64,000 nt of DNA. Origin: Roseomonas alba (GTDB taxonomy: Bacteria; Pseudomonadota; Alphaproteobacteria; Acetobacterales; Acetobacteraceae). This document shows, piece after piece, positions 8,331-15,686 of the stretch; position 1 is the stretch's first letter; every line of letters begins with the position of its first letter. Where the stretch lies: the NCBI RefSeq assembly GCF_019430885.1, contig NZ_JAHYBZ010000001.1:558001-622000 (forward strand), written 5' to 3'. The notes under the pieces are model-generated. The model did no database searches. It saw nothing but the letters and a program-made list of their open reading frames with translations, and was not told the DNA's origin. The translations under genes were made by a program, and so were the position numbers.

Positions 8331-9713
8331 CTACCCCGTGTGGCGCTGCCGCACGACCGTCACGCTGCAGGGCGCTTCCGCGGCCACCTTGCCCGAGACG
8401 CTGCCGAGCAGCCGGCGCGACAGCGATTCCGCTCGTGCGCCGAGCACCACATGGTCGACCCGGTTGGCCCGCGCATAGTCCAGGATGGCGTCGGCGACAT
8501 CGGCGGATTCCAGCACATGGAAGGTCAGCCGCGACTCGCCGAGCCCGAGCGGCCTGGCCCAATGCTGCAGTTCGACCAGGCGCTGGACGTGCCGGTTGCG
8601 CCCCTGCTCGTCGAGCGTGGTGTCGATGGACAGCAGCGCCGTCTTCAGCACGTTGAGGCAGGCGATCCGCGCCCCGGGCCGATTACCGAGCATCCGCAGC
8701 GCCTGGTCGCGCAACGCTGCAGCCAAACCCTCATCGACGGCGGAGATATCGATCGCGACGGCGATGATCGGCGCCGAGCGCACCTGGCGGGCCGTGGTGA
8801 AGGCGCGCTGCTCGAAGGTCTCGGGACGGAGGCGCCGGCGCAGCACGGTCAGGTATCCGTCGCGGCTGCGCTTCTCCGCACGCTCGGTCAGTTCCACCTG
8901 CTCCGGGTGCCGCAGGTCGAAGGCGAGCTGCGCGGCGGTCGGGTGGCGCTTGGTGGGGGAGACCTCCAGGCAGCGCAGGATGATCTCCTGCAGCCAGGGG
9001 GGGATGCTGCTGCGCCTGCGGCGGGGCGGGACCGGGTCGCGCCACAGCCGCGCCTTGACGCCCTTGAGGTGCTGCGGCTCGCCGAAGGGCAGGTCGGCGG
9101 TGGCGAGCTGGTAGAGCACCACGCCCAGGGCAAACAGGTCGCTGCGCGGGTCGTTGCGCACGCCCAGCGCCTGGCCCGGCGCCATGTAGGGGGTGGTGCC
9201 GTAGGGGAGGCGGAACTCCTCGGCCATCAGGTCGGGAAGCTGTTCGTGATGGGCGAGGCCGAAGTCGATCATCACCGCCTCGCCCGTCTCGCGGAACAGG
9301 ATGTTGGCGGGCTTCACGTCGAGATGGACGACATGCTGGTGGTGCAGCGCATCGAGCGCATCGGCGATGGCGGCGCCGATCGAGGCCACCTCCTCCGGCG
9401 GCAGGGGCAGGTCGCGCAGGCGGCTGCTGAGGGCCTGGCCCTCGATGCGCTCCATGACGATGTAGGGCTGGGCCTCGAAGCCGCCCTGGGCGATCAGGCG
9501 CGGCACATGCGGGCCCGACAGCCGCGGCATGATCATCTGCTCCATCTCGAAGGAGACGATGGCGGCGGGGTCCTCGCCCTCCCGCAGGCGGGGGACTTTC
9601 ATGAGCATGGGCGGGTCGTCGGGGTTGCGTTCGACCCGGTAGAGGACCGCCATGCCGCCTTCATGCAGCGTCTCGCAGACGGTGAAGCCGTCGATTACGC
9701 GGCGGTGGGGCAT
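8331..9713 (-). CDS. Ser/Thr protein kinase fused to a universal stress protein domain
   Basis: 460 residues. Residues about 1-270 form a Hanks-type kinase: a glycine-rich loop ETLHEGGMAVLY, the lysine in LMKVPRLR, the catalytic loop HLDVKPANILF near 140, the metal-binding DFG in MIDFGLAHHE, and an APGQALG stretch at the activation segment. Residues about 310-458 are a UspA domain ending in the usual VVLGARAES and SVSGKVAAEAPCSVTVVRQR nucleotide-binding pattern. No membrane helix is seen, so it should act in the cytosol. ATG 9713 is the start that leads directly into the kinase fold. It follows the kps export genes and a metallophosphoesterase on the same strand, separated from them by a hairpin repeat, which makes a link to capsule control conceivable but unproven. 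Confidence 0.9.
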   Translation of the reverse strand: MPHRRVIDGFTVCETLHEGGMAVLYRVERNPDDPPMLMKVPRLREGEDPAAIVSFEMEQMIMPRLSGPHVPRLIAQGGFEAQPYIVMERIEGQALSSRLRDLPLPPEEVASIGAAIADALDALHHQHVVHLDVKPANILFRETGEAVMIDFGLAHHEQLPDLMAEEFRLPYGTTPYMAPGQALGVRNDPRSDLFALGVVLYQLATADLPFGEPQHLKGVKARLWRDPVPPRRRRSSIPPWLQEIILRCLEVSPTKRHPTAAQLAFDLRHPEQVELTERAEKRSRDGYLTVLRRRLRPETFEQRAFTTARQVRSAPIIAVAIDISAVDEGLAAALRDQALRMLGNRPGARIACLNVLKTALLSIDTTLDEQGRNRHVQRLVELQHWARPLGLGESRLTFHVLESADVADAILDYARANRVDHVVLGARAESLSRRLLGSVSGKVAAEAPCSVTVVRQRHTG

Positions 9714-10010
9714 GGTGCATTCGTGGCCGGGAGCGGGGCCCGGCGATGGGGCGGGGAGGGGTCGTCGGAACCTATTCCGGCAAAGGCCGATGGGTCTTCC
9801 TGCTTCCGCTGCGGAATTGGAGGGGCCTTGCCGCTCCAAACCACCCCACCAGAGGCCTTTCCGCCTTTGGCGGGGTGAGGCTTGGAGAGCGGCAGGGCCC
9901 CTCTCCAATGCGTGTCGCGCCCTGTCCCGTTCCGGTCCTCGTCCTGCGCGGGAACCTCGCCTCTTGCTGGGTCCGGCAGCGGCACGCGGTGCTCCTTCCG
10001 TCCTTGGCGG
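9714..10010. other. Intergenic region holding a hairpin repeat
   Basis: The 297 bases between the metallophosphoesterase stop and the kinase start contain no convincing gene. The middle third is a copy of the two-hairpin repeat described separately, and the tail-like sequence next to it (about 9795-9816) also resembles the copy at 41.5 kb. Confidence 0.6.
9817..9908. repeat. Two-hairpin intergenic repeat, copy A (near-palindromic double copy)
   Basis: About 92 bases in which the left half (starting TTGGAGGGGCC) is close to the reverse complement of the right half (ending GGGCCCCTCTCCAA). Each half carries the family's linker (AAACCACCCCACC on the left, CGGGGTGAGGCTT on the right) and a GGAG...CTCC outer stem, so this copy looks like two elements head to head sharing one central stem. 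Confidence 0.75.
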
Positions 10011-10757
10011 TCAGCGCCCGACGAACAGCCGTTCGGCGAGTCCGACCGGGAGGCCGGCGGCCCGGATCTTGGCAGCGGCGGTGGTGACGTCGTAGGGCAC
10101 GCGCATCCATGACGCCTGAAGCTGCGCCCCGGTGTCCAGCATCATGTAGCAGGCGGACGGGTCGCCGTCCCGCGGCTGGCCGACCGCACCCAGCACGGCG
10201 AGCCAGTGCCGCCCGCGCGCGAGGGGCACCGGTGCGCCGGCGACCGGGCGAAAGCCGACCAGCTTGCCGGTGTCGCCCAGGCTGTAGAGGCCGGGCTTGT
10301 GGACATGGCCGCAGAAGGTCGCATGGGCATGCACCGCTTCCATGCTGCGCCGCGCGGCATCCGCATCGGTCACATAGCGCCAGCGGGCCGGCGCGGAGGC
10401 CTCGGCATGGACGTAGAGGCGGCCTTCCTCCTCGGCGGTCAGCGGCAGGTCGGCGATGAAGTCCCGTTGGGCCTGTGTCAGCCGGGCGCGGGTCCAGGCG
10501 ATGGCCGCGGCCGCCATGTCGTTCATGCCCGAGCCGCCGGTCGCGATCGCTGCCTCGTCATGATTGCCGAGCAGGGCGATGGCGCCGCGCCCGACCTCTT
10601 CCATGGCGATGTCGAGCACGGCGCCGGGATCGGCGCCGTAACCCACCAGGTCGCCCAGCAGCACCAGCCGTTCCGCCCCCCGCGCCCGGGCGTGCTCAAG
10701 GCAAGCCCGGAAGGCCTCGAGGTTGCCGTGGATATCGGCGAGAAGGGCGATACGCAT
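10011..10757 (-). CDS. Metallophosphoesterase (YfcE-like)
   Basis: 248 residues with the whole metal-site set of calcineurin-like phosphoesterases: DIHGN at 8-12, GDLVGYG near 38, GNHDE near 67 and GHVHKP near 150. It belongs to the small YfcE/MJ0936-type group that cleaves phosphomonoesters or phosphodiesters in the cytosol; it lacks the GDxxDRG form of PPP protein phosphatases. The gene starts only six bases after the stop of kpsD, so it is probably transcribed with the capsule export genes. Its substrate is unknown. Confidence 0.9.
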   Translation of the reverse strand: MRIALLADIHGNLEAFRACLEHARARGAERLVLLGDLVGYGADPGAVLDIAMEEVGRGAIALLGNHDEAAIATGGSGMNDMAAAAIAWTRARLTQAQRDFIADLPLTAEEEGRLYVHAEASAPARWRYVTDADAARRSMEAVHAHATFCGHVHKPGLYSLGDTGKLVGFRPVAGAPVPLARGRHWLAVLGAVGQPRDGDPSACYMMLDTGAQLQASWMRVPYDVTTAAAKIRAAGLPVGLAERLFVGR

Positions 10758-10763
10758 CCCGCG

Positions 10764-12623
10764 CTAGTTGTTGATGAAGACGCGCGCGGCGAGGGCCACC
10801 TGGAACAGCGCCGTGATCAGGTCGCGGCCGAACAGCCAGACCTTGGGATCGAGATAGGGCAGGGCGACCAGCTCATCCCCCGGCCGCGGCTCCTGCGACG
10901 GGTTGAGGATCGCCTGGCCCGAGGGGCGGCGGATCATCAGCGTCGAGCGCGATCCGCGCGGGGTCAGCCCGCCGGCGGCTTCGAGGAAGTCGCCCATCGT
11001 CATGCCGGGGCGCCAGATCACGGCCTGCGGGAAGGTGACTTCCCCCTGCACCAGCACGGTGCTGGACAGTTCGGGGATGACGATGATGTCCCCGTTCTCG
11101 AGCCGCAGCGGCATGCAGGTCCCGGCCGCCGACATGGCGACGATGCGGCCCTCGGGCTGCACGCGCCGGGCGCGGGAGATGTATTGCGTGATCAGGCTGG
11201 CTTCCGCGCTGCGGGCCTCGGCGACCGAGGTGGTGGGCGCGGGGGCGGTGAAGAGCTGGCGCTCGAGCCGGTCCAGCGCCTCGTCGATGGTGCGCTTCTG
11301 CTGCACGGCGAGGGAGGGGCGCAGGATGAACACGCCCTCGGTGTTCGCGAGGCCGCGTTCGACCGCGATGTGGTCGAGGATCTGGCAGAAGGTCGTGTCG
11401 CGATCGGCAACGAGGACCGAGGGATAGAGCCGGCTGCCCTCGACGGTCACCCGGATGGTCCGTGCGGCGACGTCGGCCACGAAGGTGACGGTGTCCTGGT
11501 CCTGCAGGGTGAGCTGGGCCAGTTCCGCGATGGTCAGGTAGCGCGAGAAGGGCTGGGCGTTGCGCACGCCGCGCAGCACGGCGTTGGTCGCCGCGGGCAG
11601 GGGGCGCGCGAGTTCGACGATCTCCCGGCCCGTCAGCGCGGTCCGGCCGGCGCTCTCGAAGAGGTAGTTGTTCCGCACGGCGCCGTCGGCACCGACCATG
11701 GCACGCTGGCGGCCGACCACGATGGTGTCGCCTTCCTGCATCCGGATGGTCGGCAGATTGCCCTGCAGCAGGAAGCGATAGAGATCGATGTTCGTGACGG
11801 TCCGTCCGCCGCGGTTCAGGGCGATCTCGCGGAAGGAGCCGCGGCCGGGGTCGATGCCGCCGGCGCGCACCAGGAAGTCGAGGATGCTGTCCGATGCGGT
11901 GCCGGCATAGCGGCCTGGCGAGCGCACGAAGCCGGTCACGAAGACGCCGATGCGCTGGGTGGACAGCACCGTCGCATAGACCTGCACCTGGGAGGTGTAG
12001 ACCTTGCGGACCTCGCCCTCGATCACGCTCTGCAGGTCGCCCACGCGCACGCCGGCGACCTGCACCGGACCGATATTGGGCAGGAACAGGTTGCCGGCCG
12101 GGTCGATCTGGCCCACCAGCTCGGAATCGACCGCGCCCCAGGCGCGGACCGACACCCGGTCACCCGGGGCGAGGATGTAGTTCGGGTTCGGCGCATCCGA
12201 GGAGGATTGCTGCCCGCCGGTGAAGAGCGATGCCCCGAACACCGCCGTCGCCGGCCCCGAGATGCGGGCCTGGTCGCCGAGCGGCGCCACGAGGGAAGGC
12301 CCGCCCTCGGCCTGGGTGGGGCTGCCGATGCGTTCGGTCCCGCGCTGCTGGCCCGGGATGTCGGCCAGGCTGCGCTGGTCGAAAACCGGGGGCGGTTGCA
12401 CCGCCGGCGTGCCGGCGGGCGCCGTGACCGCCTGCTGCGCCGGCGTCTGTGACTGCGTCAGCAGCGGGAAGCCCGGCAACGCCCCCGGCACTCCGGGTAT
12501 GACACCCTGTCCGGGGACGCCGCGCGACCCGAGGCTCTGTGCTGCCGCCGCGCCCAGCGGGGCGCCCAGGATCATCAGCCCCGCAAGCAGCAGCGCGGCC
12601 AGACCGCGCCGTTCAGACCGCAT
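10764..12623 (-). CDS. kpsD: Capsular polysaccharide export protein, KpsD/Wza-type with SLBB domains
   Basis: 619 residues starting with a signal peptide (MRSERRGLAALLLAGLMILG to the AAAAQ region). A proline- and glycine-rich linker is followed by the polysaccharide export domain (NYILAPGDRVSVRAWG, near 180) and several SLBB repeats (GVFVTGFVRSPGRYAGTASD near 250; VLVQGEVTFPQAVIWRPGMT near 520). It should form the periplasmic and outer-membrane channel of an ABC-dependent capsule exporter. ATG 12623 overlaps the end of kpsE by 11 bases, supporting this start and operon coupling. Order on the strand is lipoprotein, kpsM, kpsT, kpsE, kpsD, metallophosphoesterase. Confidence 0.9.
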   Translation of the reverse strand: MRSERRGLAALLLAGLMILGAPLGAAAAQSLGSRGVPGQGVIPGVPGALPGFPLLTQSQTPAQQAVTAPAGTPAVQPPPVFDQRSLADIPGQQRGTERIGSPTQAEGGPSLVAPLGDQARISGPATAVFGASLFTGGQQSSSDAPNPNYILAPGDRVSVRAWGAVDSELVGQIDPAGNLFLPNIGPVQVAGVRVGDLQSVIEGEVRKVYTSQVQVYATVLSTQRIGVFVTGFVRSPGRYAGTASDSILDFLVRAGGIDPGRGSFREIALNRGGRTVTNIDLYRFLLQGNLPTIRMQEGDTIVVGRQRAMVGADGAVRNNYLFESAGRTALTGREIVELARPLPAATNAVLRGVRNAQPFSRYLTIAELAQLTLQDQDTVTFVADVAARTIRVTVEGSRLYPSVLVADRDTTFCQILDHIAVERGLANTEGVFILRPSLAVQQKRTIDEALDRLERQLFTAPAPTTSVAEARSAEASLITQYISRARRVQPEGRIVAMSAAGTCMPLRLENGDIIVIPELSSTVLVQGEVTFPQAVIWRPGMTMGDFLEAAGGLTPRGSRSTLMIRRPSGQAILNPSQEPRPGDELVALPYLDPKVWLFGRDLITALFQVALAARVFINN

Positions 12624-13821
12624 GCTCGCGCATCCCTGCAATGAGAAGCCACCCGATACCGAAGGCCACGGAGAGCCCGAGGAAGACACTGCCCACACCG
12701 ATGAGTTTCCGCGGATAGAGGGGATAGACGGCGAGGTTCGGTTCGACGACGCGCGCAAGGTAGAGCTGCTGGCGCTGCGCCTCGATCCGCGCCGTCTCGA
12801 GGCTTGCCGTGGCGGAGGCGAGCTGCCGGTCGGCGAAGTCGCGCTCCAGCATCAGGCGTTCGAAGCCGGCAAGCTGTTGGGACAGGGCGCCATCGCCCTG
12901 GGTCCGGCGGATCCGCTCCGCCTCGATCTGGCGCTCCAGCGCCTGGATGCGGTTGCGCGTGACCTGCAGGACGGTGTTGTCGGGCCGCATGAAGGCCTGA
13001 CGCTCGCGCAGTTCGGCCTGGGCGGCGATGAGCTGGCCTTCGAGCTGAGCCATGGTCGCCACCGCGGCCTGGACGGCACCGGCACTGTCGAGTTCCTGCT
13101 GCTGCTCGCGGAAGCTGGTCAGTGCTTCCCGGCTGGTCAGCACGCGTCGTTCGGCAATCTCCACCTCATGGCGGGCGATGCGCAGCGCGTCCTCGCGCGC
13201 CCGTTCCGAGAGACTGTTGATCAACTGCTCCGACAGGGTCAGCAAGGTCTCGGCAATGGCCTTGGAGTCCGCGGGCGAGAAACTGCGGACGCGGAGCGTG
13301 ATCACGGCGGTCGAGCTGTCGTAGGTCACGCTGACCATGCTGTTGTAATACTTGGTCAGGCGCTCTGGATCGTCGTTCCACAGCCGCGCGATGATGTCCG
13401 CGTCTTCGCGTCCCCAGATCCGATGCAGGTCGAGCCGCTCATCGGTCCGCATCACCGCATCATGCGAGGTGAGGAAGTCGCGTACGCTGTAGGCGTCGCC
13501 CGATGAGACGCCGGGCGCGGCGCCCACCGCGGCGGACAGCATGCTGCCCAACGAGACCTGCGGCGCGTCCGAGCGGGACCGCACGACGAAGCGTGCCTCG
13601 CTGACGTATTGCGGGCTCGCAATGCCGTAGAAATAGACGATCGCGATCAGCGTCGGCGCCAGCACCCACCAGGTGAAGGGGTGGCGCAGGAGGCGCCACA
13701 GCCGCGACTGCGGCTTGCGTGGAGGGACGGCGGCCGCCTCGCTCCAGCGAGTCTCGACCTCCGCGACGGGAGCCTGAAAGGCGGGTGCCTCAAAGGCTGT
13801 TGTAGGTGGCGAGAGCTTCAT
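12613..13821 (-). CDS. kpsE: Capsule export inner-membrane protein, KpsE/RkpR-type
   Basis: 402 residues of the polysaccharide co-polymerase family. A proline-rich cytosolic start is followed by one membrane helix (WWVLAPTLIAIVYFYGIASP, about 55-75), a large periplasmic part with long coiled coil (about 200-335, rich in A, E, Q and R), and a second helix near the C-terminus (LIGVGSVFLGLSVAFGIGWL). This two-helix hairpin with a coiled-coil middle is the KpsE/BexC plan that bridges the transporter and the outer-membrane channel. Starts further upstream exist, but ATG 13821, overlapping the kpsT end by 32 bases, gives the usual length. Confidence 0.9.
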   Translation of the reverse strand: MKLSPPTTAFEAPAFQAPVAEVETRWSEAAAVPPRKPQSRLWRLLRHPFTWWVLAPTLIAIVYFYGIASPQYVSEARFVVRSRSDAPQVSLGSMLSAAVGAAPGVSSGDAYSVRDFLTSHDAVMRTDERLDLHRIWGREDADIIARLWNDDPERLTKYYNSMVSVTYDSSTAVITLRVRSFSPADSKAIAETLLTLSEQLINSLSERAREDALRIARHEVEIAERRVLTSREALTSFREQQQELDSAGAVQAAVATMAQLEGQLIAAQAELRERQAFMRPDNTVLQVTRNRIQALERQIEAERIRRTQGDGALSQQLAGFERLMLERDFADRQLASATASLETARIEAQRQQLYLARVVEPNLAVYPLYPRKLIGVGSVFLGLSVAFGIGWLLIAGMREHAV

Positions 13822-14428
13822 CGAGATCTTCGTAGAACGTGAGGGTTCCCTGATCCAGTACCGCGGCGCGTGTGCAGAGCTGGCGGACAAGGGATGGCGA
13901 ATGTGTGACGATGATCAGCCCGGCATGTTGCAACCGCGCGCCGAAGGCACGGCCGAATTTCGTGTCGCCCACCGCCAGCGCCTCATCGACCAGGAAGCAG
14001 TCGAATTCGACGGCGAGCGAAATCGCGAGGCCCAGGCGCGAACGCATCCCGGCCGAATAGGTGTGGACAGGCATGTGGAGATACTCGCCGAGCTCGGCGA
14101 AGCTCTCGACATAGTCGACCGTTGCCTGCACCGGCCTGTCGTAGATGCGGGCGATGAAGCGCGTATTGTCCGCGCCCGACAGGGCACCCTGGAAGCCTGC
14201 TGCCATGCCGATCGGCCAGGAGACCGACATGGTCCGCCGGATGGCTCCGCGTGTCGGCGCCTCGATGCCGCCCAGGATACGCACCAGTGTCGACTTGCCG
14301 GTGCCGTTGCGGCCGAGCACGCCTACCCGTTCCCCCTTGCGGAAGCTGGCATTGACACCGCGCAGCACATACTTGCGACCGATGTTCATCGGATAGGATT
14401 TGTGGACGTCGATGAGCTCGAGCGCCAT
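13790..14428 (-). CDS. kpsT: Capsule ABC transporter ATP-binding protein KpsT
   Basis: 212 residues, the usual KpsT size. Walker A is GRNGTGKST near residue 40, the signature motif is YSAGMRSRLG near 130, and Walker B is FDCFLVDEAL near 150 followed by the switch histidine in IIVTHSPSL. It powers export of lipid-linked capsule polymer through KpsM. The SAGMRSRL form of the signature is typical of polysaccharide exporters. It starts eight bases after the kpsM stop. Confidence 0.95.
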   Translation of the reverse strand: MALELIDVHKSYPMNIGRKYVLRGVNASFRKGERVGVLGRNGTGKSTLVRILGGIEAPTRGAIRRTMSVSWPIGMAAGFQGALSGADNTRFIARIYDRPVQATVDYVESFAELGEYLHMPVHTYSAGMRSRLGLAISLAVEFDCFLVDEALAVGDTKFGRAFGARLQHAGLIIVTHSPSLVRQLCTRAAVLDQGTLTFYEDLDEALATYNSL

Positions 14429-14436
14429 TGCTTCTC

Positions 14437-15231
14437 CTACTCCAGCCCGATGCGGTTGCGCACGATGCGCAGGCCGGCGAGCCCCAGCAGGTGCGGAACC
14501 AGGATCCAGCCGGCCACATAGGTAAGGTCGTAGTGCGGCGTGACGCGGTCGCCGAACTGGCCCGACCGCAGCAGCTCGAAGATATGGACCGTGGGGATCC
14601 ATAGCACGATTTGCTGCATCCAGTCCGGCAGCCAGTCCACCATGAAGAACAGGCCGCTGAAGGGCAGCATCAGGTAGGACATGGCGTGGATGAGACGGTC
14701 GATTGCTTCCCATTCGCTGGTCAGGGCGCCGACCGTCAGGGCGACGCCCTGGGCGAGAAGGACCATCAGGCCAAGGGCGCTGATCATCTTGGCCGGTGAA
14801 TCCGGCGGATCGCTGCCGAGGGCGATGCCGGCGACGGTGAAGATGGTCAGGACGCCGGTGCAGGCCACGGCTTCGATGATGTGGCGTGCGTAGAACAGGT
14901 CCGGCAGCGTCACCTGCCGATGATAGAGCAGTCCGCGGTTCGCGCCGATCGTCCCCGAGGCGCGATTGACCATGCCGCGGAAGGCGAAGAACATGATGTA
15001 GCCGATCGAGAAGAACTCGAAGGTGCCGCGCAGGTTCTCGCCGCCGATACTGGAGCCGTGGATCACCGCGATCATGCCGCCGAGCAGCAGCGGCTCGAAG
15101 AACAGCCAGACATAGCCCAGGCGATGCCGCCCGAAGCGCGTATGCATCTCGCGGATGATCAGCGCACCGATGACGCGCAACTGCTGCCGACCGCAGTCGA
15201 TCAGCAGCGTCCCGGGCGCCGTTCCGCTCAC
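14437..15231 (-). CDS. kpsM: Capsule ABC transporter permease KpsM
   Basis: 264 residues with about six membrane helices, matching ABC-2 type polysaccharide permeases. The N-terminal amphipathic part LRVIGALIIREMHTRFGRHR followed by LGYVWLFFEPLLLGGMIAVI is the hallmark of KpsM-like proteins. The GTG at 15231 is chosen since it overlaps the upstream lipoprotein stop (GTGA) and gives the family length. It pairs with the adjacent KpsT. Confidence 0.93.
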   Translation of the reverse strand: MSGTAPGTLLIDCGRQQLRVIGALIIREMHTRFGRHRLGYVWLFFEPLLLGGMIAVIHGSSIGGENLRGTFEFFSIGYIMFFAFRGMVNRASGTIGANRGLLYHRQVTLPDLFYARHIIEAVACTGVLTIFTVAGIALGSDPPDSPAKMISALGLMVLLAQGVALTVGALTSEWEAIDRLIHAMSYLMLPFSGLFFMVDWLPDWMQQIVLWIPTVHIFELLRSGQFGDRVTPHYDLTYVAGWILVPHLLGLAGLRIVRNRIGLE

Positions 15232-15572
15232 GGCCCGCGCGACGCGCTGCGCAGCAGGGGCCGCGCCTCGCGCCAACCGGTGCCGGCGCTGCACACCAGC
15301 CGGCTGTACGCCGACCCGCCGGCACCGACCTCCACCTCGCGGCACTCGCTGCCGCTCGCCGCCAGATAGGCCCGCACCAGACGCAGCCGCACCACCTGCC
15401 CGGTGGAAGGAAGGGTGACCGTCTCCTCGGCGCCGGCGCCGCCGCCATGCGCGGCAAAGGCGATGACGGGGTCCGAGATCGCGGCCGGGGCCACGACATC
15501 CGTCGTCGGACCGGCGGTGTCCAGGCCACAGCCGGCGAGCAGCAGCACGCCGCCGAGCAGCGCCCTCGTCAT
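15228..15572 (-). CDS. Small lipoprotein at the head of the kps export operon
   Basis: 114 residues with a lipoprotein signal, MTRALLGGVLLLAGCGLD: the lipobox is LLAGC with the lipidated cysteine at about position 16. The mature part has two further cysteines (SECREVEV and SRLVCSAG) spaced as in the C-terminal domain of some 17-kDa surface-antigen-like proteins, but the resemblance is weak. It is the first gene of the minus operon with kpsMTED and overlaps kpsM. An accessory role in export is likely from context only. Confidence 0.72.
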   Translation of the reverse strand: MTRALLGGVLLLAGCGLDTAGPTTDVVAPAAISDPVIAFAAHGGGAGAEETVTLPSTGQVVRLRLVRAYLAASGSECREVEVGAGGSAYSRLVCSAGTGWREARPLLRSASRGP

Positions 15573-15686
15573 CCCGCGCTCGCCATGATGCCGGGCAAGG
15601 ATCATTCGGCAGCCATCCCTGAATTCGCTAATGCGGCAACCTAGCCTTTCGTCACGAAACACGCAAAAACAACAGGCTGTGGGGCG
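15573..15686. promoter_or_regulatory. Divergent promoter region between export operon and kpsC
   Basis: A 114-base gap between divergent operons, with an AT-rich stretch at about 15645-15675 (CGTCACGAAACACGCAAAAA) that stands out from the GC-rich surroundings. Promoters for both directions should lie here; I cannot assign them with confidence. Confidence 0.35.

Noticed and set aside
10011-10757. Ser/Thr protein phosphatase partner of the kinase
   Set aside because: The motif is GDLVGYG and not GDxxDRG of PPP phosphatases, so protein phosphatase activity is not supported by sequence.
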